A stretch of 64,000 bases of DNA, from NCBI GenBank assembly GCA_009823395.1, contig CM020504.1, positions 22,244,040-22,308,039 of the forward strand, given 5' to 3'. Position 1 is the first letter of the stretch. The number at the start of each line of letters is the position of its first letter. Of the stretch, positions 9,826-22,620 are shown in pieces. Below the pieces are notes generated by a model. The model did no database searches. It had not been told where the DNA came from and was given only the letters and a program-made list of their open reading frames with translations. Source of the DNA: Thamnaconus septentrionalis. Taxonomy: Eukaryota; Chordata; Actinopteri; Tetraodontiformes; Monacanthidae. A program made the position numbers and the translations under genes.

Positions 9826-10983
9826 CAAAAAAAACACCCCTGCTGCTCCAGAAAGGCCTGCAAGTGAAGCTGCTGACACCTATTTCCAATTCAGGCCTTG
9901 CTTCACTGAACTAGCAGGACATGTTTCGACAGGGAATGTGGAGCAGGACGACTTGAAGGTCCCACATTCTGCTGCAAAATTTGCTTTGCCCGGTCTTTTA
10001 AAACTGAAGCCGGAACATTTCAAGCCCCTCCTGGTGGTGGATACTGGTATAGCTCCACCAAATCCACTTCCCTTCTGGCTGCCTTGCGTGTTTATTTTAC
10101 GTTTGGTTCCGATAGCTCACATCATTCATGTGTAAAGCGACCTACTGTCCTCTTAAAGCTCCCACCTGCATGCGGACGTGGAATGCGGGCAAAACTGCAG
10201 ATTGCCTCGCCTGTTTTCTCCCCTGCTTGGTTTCATTAATGCGGCCACTCCACCCAGTAATTGCGCTGTCAGGCCGAAGAATGCATCGCCGAAGAGCACG
10301 ACAGCCTGTCTGTTGCGCGACGCTTGGCCGCGTACGTGCTCCTGACTACTGCTGCTGCGCATTTACGTTGCTAATCCCCCATTTTTTAATTTTGAATTTT
10401 TTTTTCAGGCGATAAAATTAAACCGCACGTTTTTCATTAGTATTTCGCGCCAGCGCTGCGCATCGCATTAGCAAAGCGAAGAAGGAGGACGAGATGAAAT
10501 GCGGCCTCCCGTGGCGAGCAGCTACGGCGTCGGTTGGAGCCCATCGGTGGCTCCGGCAGCAGACGGCGCGCTCGCACCCTAAATAGACCGCCCGGTAGGG
10601 GCGGCAATCGTGCAAGCTCAGCGAATGCATCAGCTGACGGTTTCGGGGGGGGGGTTTGGGGCAGCTTTCTTCAAAGCGAGTGTGCAGCTATTTACGTGCG
10701 CCAGCCAGAATATAAACTAAACGCGAGGGCTTGTGAATATTTATGCGAGCGTCGCTCTGTCGTTGGATGCATCGGCGTCACGCGGTTGAAAAAAAAATTA
10801 AAAAGTCAACAAAAAAGAAAAAAAAAAAAAACGGGATTAGCGCTCCGCTTTGATTGACAGGCGAACTTCCGCTTCCTTTCAGACGTGAAGCGCTCTGATA
10901 TAATCTACCCGTTTACAAATTAGACGCAGGGAACACGCTGCTGGGGGGCTTGGGGGGGCTTTGGGGAGGGAGGTGGGGGTGCA
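9826..10983. other. Intron sequence, no gene recognised
   Basis: Open frames here (one reaching 225 codons from 9458) run through simple repeats and show no domain. The tract 10390-10780 is CpG-rich for intron sequence. Confidence 0.45.

Positions 10984-11021
<38 letters not shown>
10984..11021. repeat. (AC)n microsatellite
   Basis: Uninterrupted AC dinucleotides, followed by a short imperfect AGACACAC extension. Confidence 0.95.
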
Positions 11022-11026
<5 letters not shown>

Positions 11027-13815
11027 ACACATGCAAACAGAGGCCTCGACGGCGCCACCGTGTGTGCAAGCGCACGCGTACGTGATGTCTGTATTAGCAT
11101 TGAATTCCGAAAGGATTAGCGAGTGGCTAATCTGAGGCCCCAGTCTTTGACGAGCCATGTGTCACTAATCTTGAACACCGCAGCATAAAGAGCGGACACA
11201 TACACACACGCACTCACACACACTCACAATCACCTTTCTCAGGATTTAAAAACTCTCTGCGCCGAGGGCCTTGTAATCTTTGGCTCTGAACTCTACGGAG
11301 GTAAACTCAGGTCAAAACGAGGCGTCATCCCGCCGCTCGCTACATAGGAATAAGCAAACAAAACGCGGGCCTCTCTTGGAGACGCGCGCCGGGTTGGTCG
11401 TCCACACGTTCCCGTTTCACCCCCCTCCTTCGCCCTCCCCTCCTCACAACTCTTAGCCGAGATAATGTTCTTTTTATGTTATGTGCCCTTTCATCTGACA
11501 GTCCTTTTCATATCATTCCCCCGAGGTTGCTGGAGTCTGGAGGCCGGCTGGGACACGTTACAGTAATCATTTTCCTTAGTGGAGATAAAGACATGGACTG
11601 TCGCGGCTCTGCCTTAATTCTCCATGCTCCCCTGCCCACCTCGACCTTGTGTCTGTTCTCCACAGAGCCAAAAAGAAAGAAAAGAATCTGCGGTTGGTGC
11701 CGGGCAACATTGTGTTTGCCGAAGGAAGCTTTGATGTCTTTATTCACCAACTGGGTCAAACATTTAAAAAATTAATAAAAAACTGCTGTCTTTTCCGCCT
11801 TTAATTTTCATGCTTCCAAATGCGGCGATTTCTTTGTTTGCAGGTTTTCAAAAGATATCACCCAGACAACCAGTGAGGACTTTTTTTTAAAAGTGAGACA
11901 TGACAGGAAGCATTGTTAGTTATTGCAGCAGCTCTTCACACACATTGAAAATTGAGCAGAGCCTCATTTGAAAAAAAAAGGACAGTTTATGAAGAGAAAA
12001 TCAACCGGTAACGACAGAAATTTCCAAGGTTCAACCGAGCGGAATGTCACATGATGCTGCAGGTGCAGACATCAGGTTTCCATGTCGTAACAACCTTGAT
12101 GTGTTTGGCCAATCAGTCGGCCTGGCAGGCTGGTGTTGTTCCGTCTTTCCAGAAGTCTAATTTCTATGATTTTGTTTTGTTAAAGAACACAGGTTTGCTT
12201 TGATATATGCAACATCACCGTACAGTAGCATTTATTTAGTCCCTAATTGCTGTACATGTGCTGCAGCAGTTTCAATATGGAGTTGTGTCCTGATCCTAAT
12301 TGAAAAAGGAGGATTTACTGCAGCCACAAATGCACATCTTCGCGCCTGTTTTAGCATCAGGGTCTCAAAGGAAGCTCAGAAGTAGCTGCAGCTAATTGAA
12401 ATATAATTCCCCAAAGACGCGTCTTTGTGTTAATTGACTTTCTGCGCTGCTCTTATTTGTGTGTTTGCGCATGGCTTTGAGAGCGTGCATGAGCGGTTTT
12501 ATTATTATTATCTTTTCATTCTATATTTATAACACGGCCAGAAGTCACTATGCAGCCCCTTGTCTAGTCATGAGGTTCCTTCCACGTCTTGAGTTGGCGT
12601 TCTGAAGCCATGAGACGCTCGACAGTACGTCTCGGAACTCTTTTAGCCCATTAGACTGCCGCAGTTAGAAACCGCCGATGTCGCTGGGACACGAACCCCT
12701 CCCCCGCCCCCACCACCACCCCTCTGTGTGATACACATTATACGGTGTGAAGCACACATCAAAACAGTTCCCGCCGCAGAACAACGAGGCTCTGGCTGGA
12801 CGCTGGTTTCTGTGTGAAACCAGATATGTTCTTATGCATAAAGGCTGTAATTAACTATTTACAATCCTGGAGCAGAGTGTGAAATTTCATCTAAGTGACA
12901 GTTTCTCACCGGGACGCCTCGCACTTTAGCGTCCACGCACAGAGTTAAACAAGCTTCTGCCTCAGAGCTGTCGGACTGTTCACAATCCGATCACATCCAT
13001 TAACTGTAGGAACTAGTGGGTTGATCAGAGCAGTCGTCATCGGCAGCCTCGAACAGCAACAACAACACCAAAGCCGATTACTCATCTACATATTTGGCTA
13101 GTTTTGTCATTTTGGCTGCCGTAGAGTCTGCGTCCAACCCCCCTTTTTTTTCCTTTTTTTTTGTTTTTGTTTTGGTGCCGGCCTGGGAAGGAGCCGGCCT
13201 CCCGTGTGCGTCGCTGCGGGCCCGTTGTAAACGGGAGGGAAGATGGAGTCAAGTGAGACAATTTATAACAGTTAAAAGCCAAATGAAGTGAGACCCTTGG
13301 CTGGGGTGAGCAGACGGGAGCATACATAATGCGCCTTGGGGATTTTTTTCTCTCTCCGCACTCATTGTGCTCTGCGTGCATGCGGTCGCGTGCGTGTGTG
13401 TGTTTCGATGTGTGCATGCGTGCATGTGTGTGTGTTTGTGTGTGTGTCGCCGAGCTCACAAACACACACACAACGCATCGGAACACACAGCCCCCGTCGC
13501 CATCTGTCTCTGTTTGCCACATTGCAAATCCATTATATGCTCCACAACATTACCCCCCCACCCACCACCACAAACAAACACACACACGCACACACCCTAA
13601 GTGGCACACGCCCCTCAGCTCACTATCCCACCCAGTGGAACGATGACAATTTGCCACTGCGTACACATCTTTGTTGGAGACGCCGGCGCCTGTTTCCAGC
13701 TGGATTTTTAATTCTCGTCGTCATGCTTGGTTTGCCCATCTTTTTTTTGGGTGGGGTGGCGTTAATTCCGTAACTTGGTGTTTAGCATCGACACTCGCTT
13801 GTTCTTCATGTAGAA
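11022..13815. other. Intron sequence with scattered simple repeats
   Basis: No exon was seen. The tract 13380-13600 alternates TG-rich, CA-rich and CCACCA-type simple sequence, which creates several overlapping open frames of 77-146 codons on both strands that are not genes. Confidence 0.45.
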
Positions 13816-14230
13816 AGAAGTTGTCAATTGGTGCCTCCGTATCGTCTGACAGCCGACTAATAAATCCGCCCCCGGAATGATTCACTCTTGAATTTCTGTC
13901 ACGCCAACTCCTCCAGTTCCAATCACAAAGCTTCCCCGTGGCCCCACAACATCCTGCTCAGGAAACAGGGAGGTTAGATTTTGGCAGTGTTAGTCCACAC
14001 GCAAAAAACAAACAAACAAACAATGAAAACGGCTCCCTGCACGTCCTCCAGTTGAGGGGCGCTCAACATTCACTTAGCAAACAAACACACAATGGCCATA
14101 AAGTCAGTAAATGGTCTTTACATATTGCTGCAAGTGAGAAGATGTCAACTGGTGCTGCCATACAAAGAAAACTGCCCTCAGATTTATTAATGCTTGCAGT
14201 TTTGGCAGGTGCACTTCACTGTATAGCTTA

Positions 14231-14263
<33 letters not shown>

Positions 14264-14371
14264 GAATACAGGCGCGACTTGGTTCAGTGGTTTTATTGCA
14301 AACTCATCTCCAGTTCTAATCAAAAAGCTTCCCCAGCCCCGAACCTCCTGCTGGGGAAACAAGGAAGTTAT
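13816..14371. repeat. Diverged local duplication
   Basis: Two blocks share landmarks in the same order. AGAAG-TGTCAA-TGGTGC occurs at 13816 and at 14137. A core of about 64 bases starting CTCCAGTTC, through AAGCTTCCCC and CCTGCT, to GGAAACA and AGTTA-like ends occurs at 13911-13976 and at 14308-14370. The second block is interrupted by (AC)15 at 14230-14259. This looks like an old tandem duplication or two copies of an unclassified repeat. Confidence 0.6.
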
Positions 14372-15838
14372 TATGTTTTTAAATGGTCTCCAATTACGGC
14401 TAATTCCACTGTCTATCTTGAAGCTGTTTGCTGTTCTGACTCGAACTGAACTGATTCAAACTGTACGGCCGACAAAAAGCAGATGCATTCTTTTCTTCTG
14501 GAGCGGAGGATTCACAGCCGGTCTGTCTTTCTTCACCACCCCACCGCCGGTCGCTCTGGTCCTCTTCCTCTTTTATCACCAGAGAATGGGGGGAAACAGT
14601 TAATTCAATTCCTTCTTTATCTCCCTCATTAGTGGATGTTTTGCAGTGCACTCAATTACTCAGTCCATCAATCTCCTTTGGCCTAAAGGATTGGGGTGGT
14701 TAGTATTCAGGCAAACTCAGTGGCAAGCAATGCATTCATGTTGTGATCATAAACATTTAAACCCATCATTTTTTTGTTTGCTTTTGTCTGAGGAGAAGCA
14801 GGAGTGGAGGCCAGCAGAGCTCTATTATACACCTCACAGTACATCAAGGAGTGAACTTAACCGCAGTCAGTTTCATTTTAATGGATTGGATTCAGATTAA
14901 ATGGCTTCATGTTCTACCATTTGGCAGCAGTCATTTGTTTTTAGGCTGCAACCCAATTTCAATATTAACAACTTTTTCTCGCCGGGGAATTGGCCGATAA
15001 ATCCCAACTTTTATTTATTTGTTTCCCCCCTGTTTTTGATCCCCTGTGGTTTAACAGGTGAAAAGTCAAGTAAATTAATTGGTAAATACTTGGAAAGTGG
15101 TGAGTTTGATTTTAAAGGGGAAGACAATACATTGCCAGTGAAATTCCAAGTTTTTTGCAGTGGAAGTTGAGCCAAGTTAAGAAATTTGAAAAGCTTTAAA
15201 ATGGGACTCTTTGCAAATTCTGAGGAATTTATGGGAATTAACTGGATATTAGGTACAATTGTGAATGTATGCCTTGTCCTGTGCCATTGGTTGCAGATGT
15301 GTAGCCTCAGTAGCTCAGTAGCAGTACACAAAACAGAGATATCAAGTGTACTTTGATTGAATGTGGTTGTTTCAGCCAAGACACAGGCTACAGTATATTT
15401 TTCCCAACTATAGTTAGGTTCTCTGTCGAGGGACCAGCCTTAGATTTTGTTAATTTCTGTTTTTTTTCCATCAATTCCCAAAGAAAGTTTCCAACTTTGA
15501 TTTTGCAGCCTTAGTTGTGACTCAACAGCCGGCATGCACGTAAAATCTTTTATTTAGCATTTTCTCCCTTTGTGTATCAGCACTATGGCTACGATCCCAG
15601 ACTAGTTTGCTGACATGCTTAATGTCACGCCTGTATGTGCATCCAGTTCAAATGGGCCAGCTAATGCTAATCTGCGCTAATCCTCTGAGAAGCACCCTCG
15701 CAACAACATTATCATGCCACTCGGGCCGTTGAGATGGATCGCGGCGCAGCAGAAAAGGGCGGAAGGAGATAGGGCCGCGGCAAATATTCAATCATAACTG
15801 CTGACACATGCAAATCCTCACACCACAGGTCACCTTCC
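14372..15838. other. Intron sequence, candidate conserved non-coding tract near 15.6-15.8 kb
   Basis: No exon was seen. The stretch 15560-15830 is complex, low in simple repeats and carries TAATGCTAATC-like homeodomain words, with an octamer ATGCAAAT at 15808-15815. It has the look of a conserved enhancer, but that can only be shown by comparison. Confidence 0.35.
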
Positions 15839-15839
15839 A

Positions 15840-15892
<53 letters not shown>
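15839..15892. repeat. (AC)27 microsatellite
   Basis: Perfect AC run, immediately right of the octamer-bearing stretch. Confidence 0.97.
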
Positions 15893-15899
<7 letters not shown>

Positions 15900-18800
15900 T
15901 AGACGCGAGCTATTACTGAAGAGATCGGCCCCAAATCTCTCCGGCCCGGCTGTAACAATGACACAGTTACGCTGAGCTGCTAAGTAGTGTGGCCTACTCT
16001 CCGGGCTGAGCGTTGATCCTCGGGCCTCGCCCTAATGCACAGCTCTCCCCGAGCCGTGACCTTATTAAAAGTGCGCCTTTAACCAAAAAAAAGGGTCCTG
16101 CTGCACCTATGGCACCGGTCCAGGCTGTGCAGAAGCAGACGACCCTCATATGACATAATCCCCAGTCACCTTTCACCTCGTTTGGCATTATGATCACTGT
16201 GCTTCTCTCACTGAGGGGGAGGGGGGAAATTTCATTCATCTCATTTGATGAAAGCAGAAAGAAAGAATAATGACACAAGGGTATTGAAAGGATGTTTAAT
16301 TAATATCACCTTTATGCATAACATTCACATATGTATATCTGAATCTAGTGAATGTTGAAAAATATATTATCCACAGACTGAGGCCATTGTCCTTTTCTGT
16401 GGCCCTGCTTGGAGCAATAAGCTTAATAATTATGAAATAAATAAGAGACGATTCAGACAATGAGTAATTACTGCGATACCAAAGTGTCTCCAACCTGCCA
16501 GTAAAACCCCTGAGGCATGAGAGAAATACATCCTTCACTTTTTTTCAGAAAATGTTTCCTCAGACATGCAGTTCTGAAAGTCTTCCCTTTGTGATGTCAC
16601 AACGGGCACTACGATTACTGAAGACACCTCCAGCAACACGTTTGTTCCTCCCTCGGAGACCACAACAAAAAAAAGAAAACAAATAAGATGAAGCTAGCAC
16701 CAAACATTTTTGCTGGATGCTGTAAACAGAGGGCTAAATCTGCTGTGCTGGAGCTGACGCCTGCAGGTTTGAGACTGTTGTGAGAGGCTGCTTCGCCAGA
16801 GCCCGGCACAAGAACAAACATCTGAACAGTCCTGAAAAAGGCAAAGAACATGGCGACCTGCGGCTGAGACGCTTTTTTCTTGCACATTTCTGCATGTCTA
16901 CAATAAATTATTCAAGATTGAAGATCTTTTTTTATTCACCATTTCAGCACAAACAGTCTAGCCACGTTGAAATTCTTGTGCACGGCAAATAAATTAGTAA
17001 TGCGGCAACATGGTGCAAAATCTATTAACAGGGTAAAAAAATGTTACCCATAGAAACAAAACCGCAAGGTTGTTGAAATGATTCACGTTGTAAATATTTT
17101 TCAGTTGTAGCCGAGGTATTGTGATCGGTGGGGGGCGGGGGGGCCGTTGGGGGAGGGGGGGTGATGCAGTCTCTCAGAAACACACAGCAGATATTTACGG
17201 CTGACACGGCGCGAGAGGCGGAGTGAGTGAGACGGCGAGGGGTTGTTGTGCACGCTGTTCACATTTTGTTTCTGCCATCAATCTCTCCGTGGCAGGGGGA
17301 GGGAGAAAAGAAACCCACTGTAAAACCGTGTTTTGTGTGTAATTCCCCACAGCCTCGGCACTCCTCGTTATATACAGCGGCTACCTGTTGCTCTGCTGAG
17401 ACACAGGGAGATGTAGAGAGCCAGGAGTTGACAGCAACGTGATGCCTGTTTGTTTTTCCCAGTGGCCTGGACTGGCGAGGTGGGAGTGGCCTCCGCTGAG
17501 CCAATGCTCTGGTGAAGCCGCGCTGATGAGATGAGACGGTGTCGGATTGTGTGTGTTTGTGTGTGTGTGGGCATGCATGTGTGTGATAAATGAGTTGCGG
17601 TCTAACGGGATGGATACAGAAGAAGGCCTTTATTGCATCTGTTTTGCTATGCAAGCGCAAACATTTTGGACCGCAGGGAAATGAAAGACCAATAATCTGA
17701 AAACAAAACATGAGAAAAAAGAAAAAAAATGAACAGCAGTGATGCACGAGATTGTCAAGAAATGAGGCCAGGTCCAGTCTGAGATAAAGAATCTCTGCTT
17801 TGTCCACCATCTCTCTCTTCAACATCCGGATGCTTTATTTTTTCGCCCCAGCCCCTCGACACCTCGGCTCAGCAGACTTTCATCTTTGCTGGTGCGCTTC
17901 CTTTATGAGAATCCTCCAATTGGCAGCCAAGCGCCCTTGTCAGACACCATTCATTGCACTCGTGCAGATATGAAAAGTGTTTTAACAAGCGGCCGCCCAG
18001 TTATTTTATTTTTCCTCCGTGGCGGAACCAGGCATAGCAATGCGCGACGCAGATCCTGTGACCAAATTAAAGTGGGAGAGGAGCCGGGAGGCGCTGATTT
18101 TGATGTCCTTGTCAGGCGTTTGGTTGGGTTTAAGTTTCTCTCAAGGTGCTTCGCCCTCCGACATCCGTTGGGAATTTGGACTTAGAAACGCTGCAGTAGA
18201 AACCAACTGGACCGCATCCCATTTTCTGACTTGCATGGATTTTATTTTTTAACAAAGTACTTTGTGTTCATATATATGCACTCCAATCTAATCTTCATTT
18301 GGTATTCAGATATTGAGGCGCTAACTATATATGTATTTTCTTCTTTGTAAAACTTTTCTCATGAAACTTGACTAGACTGGTGTCTGCGAGCCAAAACTGG
18401 AGAGCGAGCGCTGCGAGGCCGTCAGACGTGTGTCTTTTGTCTTTGCAGTTCATTTACCTGAAAGTGAGACGAACAAATGTTTGTTTTTAAATTGTCATTT
18501 GTGCCACGTTTGTTCCAATACTATAATACGTCATTACTGGTAACATTTGAAGTGGCGACTTCATGAAGTGTGGCGTAGTTTCCTCACATCAGAAGAAAAC
18601 CTGCTTTCCTGCCAGCTACAACCTTAACGTACGAGCTTCTCGGTCAAGTCAGAACTCAGCCGGGCCGTCCTGACGGAACTGTCTGGTTTTTCTGTTTGGC
18701 TCCCGCTCTTCTTCACTCTTCTTCCTCTTCTTTAGACAATTTAGACGGACAAAGGTCCCATGCGCCCAGACGGGAGGTGTTCTTCATCTTTTGTCAGTTG

Positions 18801-20642
18801 TCTTTATTGGCTCAGACCCTCAACATCCCATGCGTACTTTCACCACAAAGCATTTGGGAGTTTCTTAAATTTGCCCATTGGGTCTCCAAACCACTGTTTG
18901 GATGCGTCCTGCTCCTCAGTGGGAGTTTCGTTTTATTCTTTTTTTGAACGGTTAATGGATTTGCTGTGGAATCGGATTTCCCCCCTGAGAAGGGTATTAA
19001 ACACGGCTCGGCACCGCAGCCAAATTGAGTGGGCTGCCGCCTATGAATGAGCAAGTCCAACACTGCCGGCGAGCTGATTGGTCAAAAGTAGGTGAAGAAA
19101 TTGTCAGTAAGCAAATAGCTGGTGAAGCCAAAAGAGCTGCCGACTGTTTGGGGGAAGCCCTGAACATTGGGATTAAATTTCCATTTGTTCCCCAAACGAG
19201 GACTCATCCAAACGTAATTACCCAAGATTTGATCAAATTAAATTAAAATCCCTTCCCCCTCCTCCGCTGTTGCTGGAACGCAGTCTTGACAAAAATGGAA
19301 CACTGATCAAGGCTGAGGAGATGGATCACGACGGGACTCTGTGTCCAGGCAGCAGAGATTAATAACAAGTGATGGATTGTGTCAAAATTAGTTTTATATC
19401 TGCTGGTCTGCTCAACTTTGGTTGCGCCATTAGATTGAAATCTGAGAAGCAAGCAGATATTGTCATATGAATATGAATAAAATGGAGTAAAATAAAGCAC
19501 CCTATTTCTAGATCACCTTAGGTAATAACTTGGGTCTGATGAGAATTTTTTTTTTGTGTGTCTATCTTCCCATGTCTAACCCTGATAAGTTCTGTCTGAT
19601 CCATAAAAAGAAGCTTATTATTTATCTAAATATATTTTCATTAAATAGTTAGTAGCACTCTTTATCTGCAAAATCCTCAAAGGACACCGCACCACCAGGT
19701 GACACGGACACAAACACGGCCCCTGTAGACAAACATGGCAACTATCGTCGATTTTCATCTGTGAGCCGTCGGAGAAGAAAGTTTTCCAGAAATAATCACT
19801 TGTTGTGACGATTCCCTTCCACAAATGTAATTTTTGTTTGTATTTCAATTATTCATTTGCCAGAATTATAAGCTTCATTTTTAGGCTGCCAACACATTGA
19901 AATAAGAGGAAGAAGAAGGAACGTGCACGGGCTTATTTTAGTGCGTTCAGCGGTGAGGCCACGTTGCTGTTTGTCCCCTTTTGGGCTTTGGTGCAAACAT
20001 GGCAGCCCCCGTGCAAGTGGCTTGTTTGAAGCAAATTTACTCTGTTACGCTCCAGTTCTGACAGTAAACTCAATTTGTAAAAGTGACATTCTGCATCATT
20101 AAAGGCCATTAAATAAAAACAAAACTAAGCGAAAACCAGTGAGCAAATATGGAACTATCTTCTATGGTTACACAGCATGTTGCTGTCACGGTTATGTCAC
20201 TTCAGCATTTACCCACGTATGTCTGAGGTGTGTTGTTCAGTGTAGTGCACCATTCCCATGTCCCCTGTTGAAACCTTTAGCCTTTTTTCCCGGCCGCTCT
20301 CTTCATATCAAGGACTCCCCTCCTTCCGGCGACTGGCGGCCAGTCCGAGCGCATCAGGCCCGGAGAGAGACAGCCACACAATGGAGCGCGACACTTTGAC
20401 CACTCTGGGCGTCTGTATTCTGAATGGAGGAGCTTGAAGCTGCTCTTCATTTTTCTCATCCCTCTCTCTCTCTCTTCCTGGTGTAAGAAGGAATCTGGCT
20501 GTTCCCACACTCTTGGCAAATCCCGCCGTTCCAAATTCTTTCCTCGGTAATTCTGTTGTCTTGCCAACGGGCGAGTGAAAGCGCAGAAGTGCATTATGGA
20601 CCGGTCATGCATGAATAACAAGGGGCCTCTCTCGCACGCGCA

Positions 20643-20645
<3 letters not shown>
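15893..20645. other. Intron sequence, no gene recognised
   Basis: The tract holds one dispersed copy of the CCCTTTGTGATGTCACAA motif at 16587-16602 and G/C-rich simple sequence near 17130-17165. An acceptor-like pyrimidine tract ends in GCAG near 18448, without a donor-defined exon behind it. Nothing coding is convincing. Confidence 0.45.

Positions 20646-20680
<35 letters not shown>
20646..20680. repeat. (TG)n microsatellite
   Basis: Perfect TG run continuing into CATGTGCGTG-type imperfect repeats to about 20704. Confidence 0.95.
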
Positions 20681-20681
<1 letters not shown>

Positions 20682-22099
20682 ATGTGCGTGCGCGCATGCA
20701 TGTGTCCAGTAGAACCACAGTTGTTATGCAGAGGCCCTAAGTGGCTCTCTGCTCTGCGGTTATTGCAAATACACCTTTGCACATAGAAACCAGCAGCAGC
20801 ACTGTGCAGGAAAAACAACAACAGCAACAACAGCAAAAAATGCAAGTGTCTCCAGTCATTAGACACTTGCCTTCTTCAGCTCACTGTCATGAGCCACACC
20901 AGCCCTTCCAGCATCTGCACCCCTGATCCCTCTGTGGCAGGGAGGCATTAAGTGTAAAACTCGCAGTTTAATTTGAGATCACTTTGTTATTTTAGCTTTT
21001 TTCTTTTTTTCTTTTTTTGTTCAAGCTGTGACAGTTACCCACCTGCTAGCAAGTTAACATTTGTAGGTTTGGACAGCAGTTCCTGTTCGCTCCGTCGGGG
21101 AACACAGTGATACACACCGTCCGCTCTGTGCTGCTCCACCAAAGCAGATCCACGGGGCCACATGTCAGAATGTTAACTGGGTCAGTCGGGCTTCTAGCAG
21201 CACTGTTTGGCTGTGCAAAGCTGCACGGTGAGTTTCAGGCAGGTTTTCTCAAGTAGCTTCGGGCACCGCGTTCCCATTTTCCCACAAGCGTCGCTTCATT
21301 TTTGCTCAGGCCGTCGCTGGGACGCACCGGTGTGACTTGTGTCTGAAAACATCCGGCGAGCCACCAGGGAGGAAAAACTTTTTGCACCAATCGGCTTCCC
21401 GGCCATAAGTTTGTGTATTTACAATCTGCATGGAGTGCATTTGAGATGAAAGGTGTGTGGATGTGTTAGTTCAGGATCTGCTGGGAGTGTTTGCCTCCAA
21501 GATCATGACTCAACATCTTTACAATACTTTTTTCTAATGCGAAGGCCTGGTAGTGCAGCCGCTGCCGCCACCTCTGCGTCTCGCTTGTGGCGAACGCCGC
21601 ACTCAGGTCACGGCAAGTGACGGCTCACACCGCCGCCACCGAGTGGCGCCGTGCAAATATTTTCCGTCGCGCTGGACTAATGTGTTGACATTTGTTTATT
21701 GGCATATTCAAATGTGCGCGGCGGGAGCTCTGGCGCTGAAACCTGACTGACAGTGAAGTGTGTTTTTGCTGCAGGGATCTTCAGCGAGCAGCCTCGTCTT
21801 CCTCAGGGAGAAACCGTCGGGCCTCCTGTCACAGCGGCTGCTGAACAATTTGAAAGCTTTATGAAAAAAATTCCCACTCCATGAAGGTCAATAACCCTTT
21901 TGTGCTCACGTGCTTCTTTTGTCTGTCTTTTCGACAGTGAACTGCCGCCCCACAACTCCCTCCCTCCCTCCCCCCCGCAGCGCCAAGGTGCACACATGCT
22001 TTGATGTCATAAGTGATTACTTTGTGAGAAGTTAGGGCCGTAATGGGAGGTGACACCTATTGTGCCCGGCTGTACCCTGGTGAGCGCGTCGCTCTGGCG
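20681..22099. other. Intron sequence, no gene recognised
   Basis: A CAA/CAG-rich stretch lies at 20810-20840. Otherwise this is mixed sequence with no exon signal that I trust. Confidence 0.45.
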
Positions 22100-22620
22100 G
22101 CGCCACCAACAAGATCTTCCTCCCAGCGATGCTGGACCAAAGAGCGCGTGTTAACCTTTACCTGAGCATATTTGCCAGCTGTGAAGCGTCCTGTCAGCGC
22201 TGTGCGTGCGCGTGTGTGCTTGGCACTGCCGAAAAAAGCGTCCACGCTCGCCCTCGCTGGCTGGAGTTCAGCAGCCGCCAGTTTCTGTCTGATCTCGGTC
22301 ACACACAGGTCACATGTAACAGGCAGACAGACACACGCACACTTCCTCCAGCAGTTTGAACGCTTCCCTTTTGAAGCGTGCTGCGTGCATGTGTGTGCGA
22401 GAGAGAGAGAGAGAGCGAGAGCGAGCGAGAGCGGGCGAGCGAGCTCTCTCAGACTGTCTGTCACCCCCCTGCCCCGGGGCGGCGCGGCGCCAGGCGAGCG
22501 GCGCCGAGCGCAGCCGAACGCGGGATTTTGCGTTTTGTTAACGTGTCTCGCTCCTGCAATCAATGGAAACTGCCTCACGCCTGCCGCGTGTAAGTGAATG
22601 ATTCAGCGCCGGGCGGTCTG
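22100..22620 (+). promoter_or_regulatory. Third CpG-rich block with a donor, possible alternative first exon
   Basis: CpG is dense, with a GA-rich run at 22398-22440 and GGGGCGGCGCGGCGCC-type sequence at 22477-22500. A short ATG frame (22563-22589, nine codons, METASRLPR) meets a consensus donor GTAAGT at 22590. A CpG island, short first coding segment and donor together resemble an alternative first exon, but the frame ends in phase 0, which would not join an exon 2 that expects phase 1. If real, it may be a non-coding first exon or belong to another transcript. Confidence 0.3.

Noticed and set aside
9458..10135. 225-codon plus-strand frame
   Set aside because: It crosses CA, GGA and AAC repeats; no domain, and composition follows the repeats.
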